A stretch of 64,000 nucleotides of DNA, from positions 129,564 to 193,563 of the forward strand of contig JANRIX010000022.1 in NCBI GenBank assembly GCA_033764435.1. The letters are read 5' to 3'. Of the stretch, positions 24,244-33,687 are shown piece after piece (position 1 is the stretch's first letter; each line of letters starts with the position of its first letter). Position numbers and translations under genes: made by a program. This DNA comes from JAEUMY01 sp033764435 (GTDB taxonomy: Bacteria; Pseudomonadota; Gammaproteobacteria; Burkholderiales; Usitatibacteraceae). The notes under the pieces are model-generated. The model worked only from the letters and a program-made list of their open reading frames with translations. It did not search any database and was not told the DNA's origin.

Positions 24244-27200
24244 TCACCCCCCGTGTGCATCCACTTTTCCTGCCAGTCTTTCGAATGCCTGGCAATACTC
24301 GTCAATAGCGGTTGCCTTGAAGATGAGTTCACGCACACCCGCATCGCGGGCCTGCGCCTGCAGACGCTCGTCGACGAACCCGGTTGTCACCGCAATGGGC
24401 AGGTCCGGGCGCATCGCGCGAACCTGGCGGGCCACGTCCAGACCCGACATGCCTGGCATGTTGTAGTCGGAGACGAAGACGTCCAGGTGATCACTGCCAC
24501 CTGCGATTAACGCAAGCGCGGCGGCCGAGTCGGTGAATCCACTTACCTTGAAGCCTCGTCGGCCCATCAGTCGTTCGACCAGCATGACAAGTGCCGCGTC
24601 ATCATCAAGATACAACATGTGAAAGGCCCGTCGCGGCATCGCGGCTGGCTGGCCGGCGACGGGTATCGGCTGCTGCAGTGGCGCGGGGAGCGAGGGCTCC
24701 AGATTGGACTCGACGGGAAGATAGACCGCGAAAGTGGCGCCTTGGCCGGGCGCGCTTTCAGTGACGATGATCCCCTTGTGTGCCTCCACGATGCCATGCA
24801 CGACTGCCAGGCCCAGACCGGTACCCTGGTCCACCGGTTTGGTGGTGAAGAACGGCTCGAAGATTCGTGCCAGCGTTGCCTGATCCATCCCCGGACCGTT
24901 GTCCCTTACCGTGAGTCGGACTGCGGATGAACCATTGCGCCGGATGAAAGCCCCCAACGCCGGGTGCGCCTCCTGCAACTCGGCACTCACCTGCACGGTA
25001 TCGAGTGAAATCTCGATTCGCCCCGGCCGGTCTCCGATGGCCTGCATCGCGTTCGTGCAGAGGTTGATGATCACCTGGGCCATCTGCGTGTTGTCGGCAA
25101 GCACCGTGGGCGTGGCGCGGTCAATGCTGACCACGAGCTTGTGCCGGGCCGGCAAGGTTGCGCGAAGCAGGCGCACGGACTCCTCGACAACCAGAGCGAG
25201 GGCAATGGGGATGCGCTGGGTCGGCTGGCGACGGCTGAAGGAAAGGATCTGCCTCACCACTTCCGTGGCGCGGCTGGCTGCGCGCCGGATTTCCTCCAGG
25301 CTCTCCGCGACCCGACTGTCTTGTCCGGCATCCTGAAGTGCGAGTTCGACGTTACCCAGAATGATTGCCAGGATGTTGTTGAAGTCATGGGCGATCCCGC
25401 CAGCCAGCGTCCCGATGGCCTGCATCTTTTGTGACTCGCGGAGTTCCGCTTCGAGATCGTTGCGCGCCGCCTCCGCCTGCTTCCGCGCTGTGACGTCATG
25501 GACGACTGTGCAGACTGCAGGCGCGCCCGCGTAGCTGATCGCGGTGCCCTGTGCTTCCGCATGGATCTCCCGGCCATCCAGGCTCATGCCCCGCATTTCC
25601 ATGAGCGGAAACAGTCGCTCCTCCATGGCGATGGACCGCATCCTGGACTCGACGACCAGCCGATCGCTGACGTGGATATAGTCGAGCAGGGGACGGGCCA
25701 TTGCCTCTTCCATAGATTGCGCGCCCACCAGTTTCACGAATGCCGGATTGGCGTACAGCAACCTTCCCTGGCGGTGAACCACCACCGGTGCGGGAGACCA
25801 TTCGACCAAAGCCCTGTAGCGCTCTTCACTTTCGCGAAGCGCTCGCTCGGCGAACTTGCGGTCACTGATGTCCCGTAGCGTCGAACAGACGGCGGAGTAT
25901 CCGTCGAAGGTGATGGCGATGCCAACCGACTCCGCTTCGAAGGCACTGCCATCCGGTCGCACTGCACGGAACTCGGTGCGCGGAGAGGGCTCGCCAGTGG
26001 CTTCGACAGCCAGCGTGCGAGCGATTGCGGATTCCCTGTCGGCCGGATGAACAAACTCGCCGACACTCCGCCCCAGCGCCACCTGGGCGGATGCAAGTCG
26101 GAACATCCGGATTGCCGCCGGGTTGGCGTAGAGAATCCGGCCGTGGGCGTTGACCACGATGCCGTCCTGCGAACTTTCGATCAGCGTGCGGAAGCGTGCC
26201 TCGCTTTCCTCCAGCGCAGCCGCTGTTTTCCGCTGCTCAGTGAGGTCCGTAACCACCGAAATGGCGCCAGCGAATTCACCATTCTTCCAGCGCGGAACCG
26301 CGTTGATGCTGACGGTGACGCGGCTCCCGTCCTTGTGCAACAGTCTGGCTTCGTAAGTCGTGGAGTGACCCGCCCGGCGCAGCGCGCGTTGCACCATCTG
26401 GGCGGCGCGGTCCTCGTCGGAGGAAATGTCGACCGTATAGCGCCCGATGAGATCATTCGGGGCAACTCCGAGCATCTTGGCGAACGCATCGTTTACGAAC
26501 TCAAAGCATCCGATTGAATTCGTCACCGTGATGCCCTGGCCCATTCGACGCGCGATCTGTGACGTGAAGTCATGGTCGCGAAAAATCGTGTCCTGAATTT
26601 GGGCTTGCTGCCGATGATCGCGGATGATGAGGGTATCGCCGCAGAAGACATCGGGCGCGAATCGTCCCCAGCTGATGATCTTCACTGGAATGACGGCGTC
26701 GTCGGGTCCCATCAACGCAGTTTCGTACTGGGACAGTTCACCTTTTCGTCGCTGTGCGCCCGCCGCTGCTTCCACTTCCTGTTCACCAGCATGGGTAATG
26801 GCTGCCAGGCGTTTGCCCAGCACGGAACTGGCCCGCAACCCGAGCGTGCCTTCGCATGCAGCGTTCATATCGGAGATGCAGCCTTCCGCGTCGGTGATGA
26901 TGACACCGGCCGGGAGCTCACAGGCAGTTGAGGGGCCAGCCTCCGACCCTGAACCGCTCTCAAGCCAGCGGCGCACGGCCACGGAAATCTGGGCGCAGAG
27001 GTCTCCCGCGCCGACAGGAAACTTGGTCGTGTGCCAAGCTTCAGCTTCAGCAGGCAATGGAGCGCTCACGCTGACGGATTGGAGCAGCACGACGGGCGCG
27101 GCTGGCAGACCCGGCAACGCCTGGACAATTCGCTTGATCCAGCCCGGGTCCTCACGCTCAATGTGGATGACGATCACCGGAACAATGCGAGCGTCGGTGA

Positions 27201-27339
27201 CGGCCTCCAGGTCCGAGGGCTCGTTGCTTGCGTCCCACACCTCGAAGCCCGCCGCAGGAAACAAGGGCCGAATCAGCTCCATCGTTCCCGGCTCCTGGGT
27301 GAGGAGCAGGACTTGAGGGCGTGTCGGCGGATCTTGCAT
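24244..27339 (-). CDS. Multi-PAS hybrid histidine kinase with C-terminal receiver
   Basis: This soluble 1031-residue kinase has, in order, a degenerate receiver-like N-terminus (about 8-130, no clear phospho-Asp), four PAS domains with PAC-like linkers (about 135-670), HisKA with the acceptor His in GGIAHDFNNIL, an HATPase domain (DNGPGMD, GTGLGLAVV), and a C-terminal receiver with the acceptor Asp in VSDYNMPGMSG. No membrane helix is present, so it should sense cytoplasmic signals (redox, gas or light; no cofactor residue can be assigned). The ATG at 27339 has a GAGG site; a longer frame to 27429 is not needed. It is convergent with flgL. Its phosphorelay target is unknown. Confidence 0.9.
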   Translation of the reverse strand: MQDPPTRPQVLLLTQEPGTMELIRPLFPAAGFEVWDASNEPSDLEAVTDARIVPVIVIHIEREDPGWIKRIVQALPGLPAAPVVLLQSVSVSAPLPAEAEAWHTTKFPVGAGDLCAQISVAVRRWLESGSGSEAGPSTACELPAGVIITDAEGCISDMNAACEGTLGLRASSVLGKRLAAITHAGEQEVEAAAGAQRRKGELSQYETALMGPDDAVIPVKIISWGRFAPDVFCGDTLIIRDHRQQAQIQDTIFRDHDFTSQIARRMGQGITVTNSIGCFEFVNDAFAKMLGVAPNDLIGRYTVDISSDEDRAAQMVQRALRRAGHSTTYEARLLHKDGSRVTVSINAVPRWKNGEFAGAISVVTDLTEQRKTAAALEESEARFRTLIESSQDGIVVNAHGRILYANPAAIRMFRLASAQVALGRSVGEFVHPADRESAIARTLAVEATGEPSPRTEFRAVRPDGSAFEAESVGIAITFDGYSAVCSTLRDISDRKFAERALRESEERYRALVEWSPAPVVVHRQGRLLYANPAFVKLVGAQSMEEAMARPLLDYIHVSDRLVVESRMRSIAMEERLFPLMEMRGMSLDGREIHAEAQGTAISYAGAPAVCTVVHDVTARKQAEAARNDLEAELRESQKMQAIGTLAGGIAHDFNNILAIILGNVELALQDAGQDSRVAESLEEIRRAASRATEVVRQILSFSRRQPTQRIPIALALVVEESVRLLRATLPARHKLVVSIDRATPTVLADNTQMAQVIINLCTNAMQAIGDRPGRIEISLDTVQVSAELQEAHPALGAFIRRNGSSAVRLTVRDNGPGMDQATLARIFEPFFTTKPVDQGTGLGLAVVHGIVEAHKGIIVTESAPGQGATFAVYLPVESNLEPSLPAPLQQPIPVAGQPAAMPRRAFHMLYLDDDAALVMLVERLMGRRGFKVSGFTDSAAALALIAGGSDHLDVFVSDYNMPGMSGLDVARQVRAMRPDLPIAVTTGFVDERLQAQARDAGVRELIFKATAIDEYCQAFERLAGKVDAHGG

Positions 27340-27590
27340 CAGGACCTCGCAGTCAGGGCGATCGGGTGCAGCCCTGTTTCGGCAGGGATGTCTTCCAGGC
27401 AATCCGGGAGCAGACGTGCTGTTGCCCAACCACGCTGGGCGGCGTTTTCTTGTTGTGCATCAATTATTGTTTGGCCGCGAGAAACGCAATTGCGGCCGCG
27501 TGTCACCAAACTATCAGAACTGAGGGCGGAAGTAACCTACCAAGCATGGTGGGTTGCCAGGATGGCACGTTCCGGGTGACGTGCCGTTAG
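27340..27590. other. Gap between the hybrid kinase and the NarL-type regulator
   Basis: This 251-bp stretch should hold the kinase promoter. It contains short inverted repeats (GCCCA/TGGGC with a GTTTTC run after it near 27450, and GGCCGC/GCGGCC further on). The first could end transcription from the right-hand strand direction only weakly. No promoter box stands out. Confidence 0.4.
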
Positions 27591-28226
27591 CTACTCCACG
27601 AGGCCGTGCTTTAGTGCGTAGTGAGTCAGTTCTGCGTTGTTCTTCAGATTCATCTTTTCCAGCAGGCGTGAGCGGTACACGCTCACAGTCTTGGGGCTTA
27701 GAGCGAGCGCCTCGGCGATGTCGGACAGTTTCTTGCCTGACGCGATGAGACGCAGGGTTTCGTACTCGCGATCCGAAAGCGTCTGGTGCGGTGCCAGGTC
27801 TTCGGGTGCGGTGAGTCGCTCTGCAAGTGTCGCGGCCAGCTCCGGCGTGATGTACTTTTTGCCCTTGGCAAGCACGCGGATGGCGTCGACCAGCTTCTCA
27901 GGTGCGCTGTCCTTGGTGACATACCCAGACGCGCCCGCTTTCAGTGCGCGCATTGCGTACTGGTCTTCGGGATACATGGAAAGAATGAGGACGGGCAGCT
28001 TGGGCAGGCGCTCGTGCACGATCTTCAGTACTTCGATCCCGTTCTTGCCCGGCATGGAAATGTCGAGGACAAGCACATCGCATTCCGCCTTACGCATCAG
28101 AGCAGTCAGCTCGCCATAGTCGGACGCTTCTCCGATCACCTCGATGTCACCCGAGTCGGCGATGATCTGGCGCAGTCCGCGGCGCACTACGGCATGGTCG
28201 TCCGCCAGCATCACTTTGATGGTCAT
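27591..28226 (-). CDS. NarL/FixJ-family response regulator
   Basis: This 211-residue DNA-binding regulator has an N-terminal receiver (acidic pocket Asp9/Asp10, acceptor Asp55 in VLDISMPG, Lys in VTKDSAP) and a C-terminal LuxR-type helix-turn-helix (TLSDREYETLRLIASGKKLSDIAEALALSPKTVSVYRSRLLEKM). Its ATG overlaps the stop of the upstream kinase by 4 bp, so the two form a coupled two-component system. Targets cannot be read from the sequence. Confidence 0.94.
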   Translation of the reverse strand: MTIKVMLADDHAVVRRGLRQIIADSGDIEVIGEASDYGELTALMRKAECDVLVLDISMPGKNGIEVLKIVHERLPKLPVLILSMYPEDQYAMRALKAGASGYVTKDSAPEKLVDAIRVLAKGKKYITPELAATLAERLTAPEDLAPHQTLSDREYETLRLIASGKKLSDIAEALALSPKTVSVYRSRLLEKMNLKNNAELTHYALKHGLVE

Positions 28227-29722
28227 GAATTCCCCTTGCCAGAATCGGGTTTGCGTGGAATTGACAGCATGACGGTGGTGCCCTGGCCGGGTGAGCTATT
28301 CACCTCGATCCAGCCCCCTAGCTGGGTGATGCGCTCTCGCATGCCGCGTAAACCAAAGGACTCGGGCTTGCTGATGTCCTGCTCCTGCAGGCCCTGGCCG
28401 TCATCACGAACTTCCAGTGTCACGTTGCTGTCATTGGAAAATAACTGGACGTCAACGCTGCGGGCGTCCGCATGCTTGGATACATTGGTCAGGGCTTCCT
28501 GAAACACCCGAAACACGCCTGTGGCCGATCCGGGATCGAGCTTGAGATTGTCTGCGTTGCTGTTGAATTTGCAGGAGATGCCGGAGCGTTGTTGAAACTC
28601 GCGCACCTGCCACTCGAGCGCGGCGGGCAGGCCCTGGTCAAGGATGGCCGGACGCAGGGCCTTGGCGATTCGCTTGGTGGAGCCCACGACCTGCTCCAGC
28701 AAGTCACCAAGGTCGGCCAGCTTCTGCTGCGCCCCGGGATCACTGGCCAGATGTTTCTTCAGCCACACCACATCGGTCTTGATGCCAGTGAGCAGCCCTC
28801 CGATGTCGTCATGAATCTCCCGTGCAATTGCAGCGCGCTCGTTTTCCTTCTCTGCTTCTTGGTGCGCGACCAACTCGGAGGTCTGTCGGCGAAGCGCTGC
28901 CGCCGCCTCCAATGCCTCCTTTTCCGGCGAGATATCGGTGAGCATACCGTCCCAAGCGGACGATCCTGCATCTCGTGTGGCGGCCAGAAGCAGCCAAGTT
29001 ACGCCATTGGTGCCAATGGTGCGGCCCTCCCAGCGCAGGCTGCGTCCCGATGAGCGATTCGCGGCAGACACCGTAGCGCGCAAATTCTGCACAGTCTCGG
29101 GTGAGAACAGAGCGAGCAGGTCGTCAATGCGATGAATCGCCCGAGGGCTGCTGTCGGTGTGCAGAACGAAGCAGCCACCGCTGCTGTACGCGAGGCCCAG
29201 CCGCTCGGTTGCGCTATCCCAGGTCAGTCGCAGCAGCACGCCCGGCATGTTCGCGGTGACCGACGCCAGACGGCGGTTGGCCGTCTCCATGGCTTCCTCG
29301 GCCTGGCGACGGATCTGGCGCTCGCGGGAATTGCGCAGACCGCGTTCTATCGCAGGAATGAGACGGCCCGGTCGGTGTTTCATCACATAGTCGTCGGCGC
29401 CGTTCTGCATCGCTTGCACCGCGGCGTCTTCGCCGATGGCGCCTGACATGATGATGAACGGCGTGCCCGGTGACTGCTGCTTGACCAGTGCCAGCGCTTC
29501 GGCAGAACTGAAGCGTGGCAGGTTGTGGTCTGAGATCACCACATGCCAGGCTGCATCGCGCAACGCGGTGCGCAGTTCGCCCTCGGTCTCGACGCGGACG
29601 GCGATCGTTGCGAAAGGGGCCTTGCGCAATTGCAGAAGGAGCAATTGGTAGTCGTCTTCGGAATCCTCGACTACGAGGATTCGAACCGGATCAGGCAGCA
29701 CCGAGGTCATCGCTGAAGTCAT
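28223..29722 (-). CDS. Receiver-PAS-HisKA_3 histidine kinase
   Basis: This 499-residue soluble kinase has an N-terminal receiver with acceptor Asp65 (VVISDHNLPRF), a PAS-like region (about 145-265), a HisKA_3 domain with acceptor His304 (AREIHDDIGG), and a C-terminal HATPase domain (RDDGQGL, GLRGMRERI). This is the NarX/DegS class that signals to NarL-type regulators, and its partner is the next gene, overlapping by 4 bp. Its receiver is closely related to that of the REC-GGDEF-EAL protein at 52406-54202 (both have DHN[ML]PRF and KH-P-RL-P). Starts at 29722 and 29710 are both possible; neither has a strong ribosome site. Confidence 0.9.
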   Translation of the reverse strand: MTSAMTSVLPDPVRILVVEDSEDDYQLLLLQLRKAPFATIAVRVETEGELRTALRDAAWHVVISDHNLPRFSSAEALALVKQQSPGTPFIIMSGAIGEDAAVQAMQNGADDYVMKHRPGRLIPAIERGLRNSRERQIRRQAEEAMETANRRLASVTANMPGVLLRLTWDSATERLGLAYSSGGCFVLHTDSSPRAIHRIDDLLALFSPETVQNLRATVSAANRSSGRSLRWEGRTIGTNGVTWLLLAATRDAGSSAWDGMLTDISPEKEALEAAAALRRQTSELVAHQEAEKENERAAIAREIHDDIGGLLTGIKTDVVWLKKHLASDPGAQQKLADLGDLLEQVVGSTKRIAKALRPAILDQGLPAALEWQVREFQQRSGISCKFNSNADNLKLDPGSATGVFRVFQEALTNVSKHADARSVDVQLFSNDSNVTLEVRDDGQGLQEQDISKPESFGLRGMRERITQLGGWIEVNSSPGQGTTVMLSIPRKPDSGKGNS

Positions 29723-29833
29723 CCGCCAGATTACCGGCCGCCGGACGGCACACACAGGCGCCGCGCGCTGTCATTGGCTGTTGGCGACGAGTCGCCAAAG
29801 GTGGAAAGCACCAAATTGATTTGGTTTTCACCC

Positions 29834-29860
29834 TCACCTTCGGGCTTTCCGTGCCGATAA
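29834..29860 (+). promoter_or_regulatory. Sigma-28 promoter of the chemotaxis operon
   Basis: TCAC, 15 bp, then a perfect GCCGATAA at 29853-29860, 47 bp upstream of the first MCP gene of the che cluster. Confidence 0.82.
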
Positions 29861-29907
29861 AGCGCCAATAATGCCTCACAGAGTCCATTGCGTGGGAGAC
29901 GCAGATC

Positions 29908-31131
29908 ATGACTGAAAACACGAGCGAGTTTAGCATGCGCACCGGCGCGGTCATCGCGGTGATCGCGACTGCTTCCGCAGCCATCGGCGCCGGACTGGCC
30001 ACGCAGAGTGTGCTGGCCGCAGCCCTGGTAGCCGGCACCGGAATGGTTTGGGCTGTTGTGTCCTGGCGCGGGGTGCAGGCGCTGTTCGCGGCGCGCGCCG
30101 CTGAGGTGCGCCGCATCGACAAGCGGCTTGACGAAATGTCGCAGCAAAGTGAGCAGGTCATCGCTGATTACGTACGTGAAATCAGCGCCCAGTTTCAGGT
30201 GTCACAGGGCGAGCTGGCCCAGTTGCGCGGCCTGCTGCTCGACGCCATCACCAAGCTGGTCAACAGCTTCAACGCGATGGCGGCACTGACCTCGCGCCAG
30301 CAGACACTGGCGCTTGGCATCGCGCGCGGTTCCGCCGAGGGCGGCTCGGGCGAGAACATCAGCATCGAAGGATTCATCTCCGACACGGCCGACACGCTGA
30401 AGACCCTGGTGGATAACGCGGTGCGCAACAGCCAGACCGCTGGGGGTCTTGCGCAGCAGATGGAAGACATCAAGAGCCATGTCTCCAAGGCACTTGGCAT
30501 TCTCCGCGAGATCGAGGGAATTTCCAAGCAGACCAACTTGCTGGCGCTCAATGCCGCCATCGAAGCCGCACGTGCTGGCGAAACCGGACGCGGCTTTGCC
30601 GTGGTCGCGGAGGAAGTGCGCGTGCTCTCCGAACGCACCAATGATTTCAGTCAACAGATCAGTGCAGACATTGGCGCCATACACAGCTCGATCGCCAAGA
30701 CTGAGGCGGTGATCCGTCACCTTGCCGTGCATGACATGGACTCCGCCCGCCAGGCTGAACAGCGCTCGGGCAAGACCATGAGCGAGATACAGAAGGTCAA
30801 CACCGGCATCGCATCCGGCGCCGAACAGCTCGGGAAGCTCACCACGGAGATCGAGGGCCATGTCGGCCAGGCGGTCACCACACTCCAGTTTCAGGACATG
30901 GCCACGCAGTTGCTGGGTCATGTGGATAAACGCATCACCGAGGTCGGCGACATGATCAAGCGCCTGACCGCGTTGCCCAAGGTGATCTCGGCCGCCCGCC
31001 AGGCGGACGGGAAACTCGTCGTCGCCCCTCTCGAGGACATGGCGATGGCAGTCAAAGGGCTGCGCAATCGCACATCTCACAACCCTGTGACCCAGGGGGA
31101 GATGTCATCCGGAAGCATTGACCTGTTCTGA
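29908..31131 (+). CDS. MCP-type chemoreceptor 1, short membrane form
   Basis: This 407-residue receptor-like protein has two closely spaced membrane helices (about 14-35 and 37-55), hence almost no periplasmic sensor. A methyl-accepting signalling domain follows, with the hairpin tip EIEGISKQTNLLALNAAIEAARAGETGRGFAVVAEEVRVLSERT. The C-terminal part has a QFQDMATQLLGHV segment and ends SGSIDLF. It heads the operon immediately before cheY and cheA. Proteins of this layout are common first genes of betaproteobacterial che clusters, and their input may be membrane state or another protein. That role is inference. Confidence 0.9.
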   Translation: MTENTSEFSMRTGAVIAVIATASAAIGAGLATQSVLAAALVAGTGMVWAVVSWRGVQALFAARAAEVRRIDKRLDEMSQQSEQVIADYVREISAQFQVSQGELAQLRGLLLDAITKLVNSFNAMAALTSRQQTLALGIARGSAEGGSGENISIEGFISDTADTLKTLVDNAVRNSQTAGGLAQQMEDIKSHVSKALGILREIEGISKQTNLLALNAAIEAARAGETGRGFAVVAEEVRVLSERTNDFSQQISADIGAIHSSIAKTEAVIRHLAVHDMDSARQAEQRSGKTMSEIQKVNTGIASGAEQLGKLTTEIEGHVGQAVTTLQFQDMATQLLGHVDKRITEVGDMIKRLTALPKVISAARQADGKLVVAPLEDMAMAVKGLRNRTSHNPVTQGEMSSGSIDLF

Positions 31132-31152
31132 ACAGCACATTGAGGGAAAACG

Positions 31153-31518
31153 ATGAGCAAAACAATTCTTGCAGTGGATGATTCCGCGTCCATCCGCCAG
31201 ATGGTGGCCTTCACTTTGAAGGGCGCGGGTTACTCGGTGGTGGAAGCCGAGGATGGCCAGGCCGGCCTGGACATGGCCAAGTCGGGCAACGTGAACCTGG
31301 TCCTCACCGACCAGAACATGCCGCGCATGGATGGCATCACGCTGGTGAAAAGCCTGCGTGGCATGCCGCAGTACGCGAGCACGCCGATTCTCATCCTCAC
31401 CACGGAGGCGGGCGACGACATGAAGGCGCAAGGCAAAGCCGCCGGTGCGACCGGCTGGCTGGTGAAGCCCTTCGACCCGGCCAAGCTCCTGGAAGTCGTG
31501 AAGAAAGTCATCGGCTGA
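31153..31518 (+). CDS. cheY: Chemotaxis response regulator CheY
   Basis: CheY carries phosphate from CheA to the flagellar switch. The 121-residue receiver has the acidic pair Asp9/Asp10, acceptor Asp53 (LTDQNMPRMDG), the switch Thr83/Thr84 (ILTTEAG) and Lys105 (LVKPFD). It lies 21 bp after the first MCP and 34 bp before cheA. No cheZ phosphatase gene is in the cluster. Confidence 0.97.
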   Translation: MSKTILAVDDSASIRQMVAFTLKGAGYSVVEAEDGQAGLDMAKSGNVNLVLTDQNMPRMDGITLVKSLRGMPQYASTPILILTTEAGDDMKAQGKAAGATGWLVKPFDPAKLLEVVKKVIG

Positions 31519-31552
31519 TCCAGCCGCCCGCCACCTGCAGGGAAGGCCCGCC

Positions 31553-33610
31553 ATGAACCCCAACACTTCAAGCTCGTCCAGCCAGCCCGCGCTGGACATG
31601 AGCCAGTTCTTCCAGGTCTTCTTCGATGAAGCCGCCGAGCATCTCGACAACATGGAGCAGCTTTTGCTGGCCATGGATGTGGAGGCGCCCGACGCCGAGG
31701 ACCTGAATGCCATTTTCCGTGCCGCGCACTCCATCAAGGGGGGCAGCAGCACCTTCGGCTTTGGCGACATGGCCGAAGTCACCCATGAACTAGAGTCGCT
31801 GCTCGACCGCGTGCGCAAGAATGAACTCAAACTCACCCGCGCCATGGTGGATGCGTTCCTGTCCTCCGGCGATGTGCTGTCGGCCATGTTGGCCAAGCAC
31901 CGTGGGCAGGGCGATGGTGCCGATCCGGAAGACATCGAGGCGCTGATCAAGCGGCTCAAGGCCTTGTCCGTGGCACCCGTCGCCGGTCCCGCCGGACGAC
32001 GCATCGCCATCGAATGCGGCCCGTTTGAAAACGGCCTGCCGGATGACGAATCCGCGCGCCTCTCGGCCGCATTGCTGGATCTGGGCCTGCCGGACAAAAC
32101 GGTGACGGTGAGCGAAACGGCTGGTGGTCTGCTTGCGCACATCGAAACGCTGATGTCCAACGCGGAAATCATGGATGCGCTGGCCTTTGTGGTGGCGCCG
32201 GACAAGGTGGCCATCCGTGAACGCGGTCCCAAGGTGGCCGCCGCAGCACCCAAGAAGGATGACGGCTTCGGCTTCTTCGATGATGAACCTGCCAAGCCCA
32301 CAGCGGCAGCCGCAGCGCCGGCCGACAGCGGCTTCGGACTTTTCACCGATGTGCCTGCACCGCAAGCGAATATTCCCAGCGCGGAAGTGCGCAAGGCGGA
32401 AGCAAAGCCCGCCCGCAAGATGAATGAAAAGGCCAACGCGGCGGCTGACTCCAGCTCCATCCGCGTGGGCGTGGACAAGGTGGACCAGCTCATCAACCTG
32501 GTGGGAGAACTGGTCATCACCCAGGCCATGCTGTCGCAGAAGGCGGCCAAGCTCGATCCCATGGAACACGAGCAACTGCTGGCCGGCATGGAAGACCTTT
32601 CGCGCAACACGCGCGACCTGCAGGAATCGGTGATGTCCATCCGCATGCTGCCCATGTCTTTCGTGTTCAACCGCTTCCCGCGCATGCTGCGCGACCTGGC
32701 CACCAAGCTGGGCAAGGAAGTCGAACTCAAGACCTTCGGCGAGCAGACCGAGCTGGACAAGGGCGTGATCGAGAAGATCACCGACCCCATGACGCACCTC
32801 GTGCGCAATTCGCTGGACCACGGCATTGAAATGCCGGATGTGCGCGTGGCCGCCGGAAAACCGGCCGCTGGCACGCTCACCCTGAAAGCCTCGCATCAGG
32901 GCGGGAACATCGTCATTGAAGTACAGGACGATGGCGCCGGGCTCAAGCGCGAGAGGATTCTCTCGAAGGCCCGTGAACGCGGCCTCGATGTGAGTGACAG
33001 CATGAGCGACCAGGAGGTCTGGCAGCTCATCTTCGAACCCGGCTTCTCCACTGCCGACAAGGTGACCGACGTTTCCGGTCGCGGCGTGGGCATGGACGTC
33101 GTCAAACGCAACATCCAGGCCCTCGGCGGCTCGGTGGAACTGGATTCCGCGCCGGGCATGGGCACGCGCGTCATTGTCCGTCTGCCACTCACGCTGGCCA
33201 TCATGGACGGCATGAGTGTCGGCTCAGGCGGCGAGAACTACATCATTCCGCTGAACAGCGTGGTGGAACTGCTGCAGGCCAGCAGTCATTCGGTGAAGTC
33301 CGTCGCCGGCACCGGCCGCGTGGTGGATGTGCGCAACGAATTCCTCCCCGTGGTGGACCTGCGCGACATCTTTGACACCGGCCGGACGCGCGGCGAGCAG
33401 GCCGACCCCGTGATGGTCATCGTGGAGGTGGAAGGGGTGAAGACGGCGCTCATGGTAGACGAGCTCCTGGGCCAGTTCCAAGTCGTGGTGAAGAACCTCG
33501 AGAGCAACTATCGCAAAGTGCCGGGCGTGTCTGGCGCCACCATCCTGGGCGACGGCACCGTGGCCCTGATCCTTGATGTGCCAGCGCTGGTGCGCCTGGC
33601 CAAGCATTGA
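31553..33610 (+). CDS. cheA: Chemotaxis histidine kinase CheA
   Basis: CheA is the receptor-coupled kinase. The 685 residues hold the P1 domain with acceptor His59 (FRAAHSIKGGSSTFGF), an atypical P2-like stretch, a linker with two copies of a GFG[FL]F motif (about 242-270), the P3 dimerisation helices (from about 300), the P4 catalytic domain (N box HLVRNSLDHGIE near 417, DDGAGL near 462, GRGVGMD near 509) and the P5 CheW-like domain that docks receptors. All catalytic motifs are intact. Confidence 0.98.
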   Translation: MNPNTSSSSSQPALDMSQFFQVFFDEAAEHLDNMEQLLLAMDVEAPDAEDLNAIFRAAHSIKGGSSTFGFGDMAEVTHELESLLDRVRKNELKLTRAMVDAFLSSGDVLSAMLAKHRGQGDGADPEDIEALIKRLKALSVAPVAGPAGRRIAIECGPFENGLPDDESARLSAALLDLGLPDKTVTVSETAGGLLAHIETLMSNAEIMDALAFVVAPDKVAIRERGPKVAAAAPKKDDGFGFFDDEPAKPTAAAAAPADSGFGLFTDVPAPQANIPSAEVRKAEAKPARKMNEKANAAADSSSIRVGVDKVDQLINLVGELVITQAMLSQKAAKLDPMEHEQLLAGMEDLSRNTRDLQESVMSIRMLPMSFVFNRFPRMLRDLATKLGKEVELKTFGEQTELDKGVIEKITDPMTHLVRNSLDHGIEMPDVRVAAGKPAAGTLTLKASHQGGNIVIEVQDDGAGLKRERILSKARERGLDVSDSMSDQEVWQLIFEPGFSTADKVTDVSGRGVGMDVVKRNIQALGGSVELDSAPGMGTRVIVRLPLTLAIMDGMSVGSGGENYIIPLNSVVELLQASSHSVKSVAGTGRVVDVRNEFLPVVDLRDIFDTGRTRGEQADPVMVIVEVEGVKTALMVDELLGQFQVVVKNLESNYRKVPGVSGATILGDGTVALILDVPALVRLAKH
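32366..32377. repeat. Palindrome variant GCGAATATTCCC (coding, 1 mismatch)
   Basis: One-mismatch form within the cheA linker. Confidence 0.6.
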
Positions 33611-33687
33611 TTGCTGGCGATCGTGAACACAGTCGAATCCAAATGCGCCAACCGAAAAAACGACCATAAATCCTGGGGAGTCCATTG

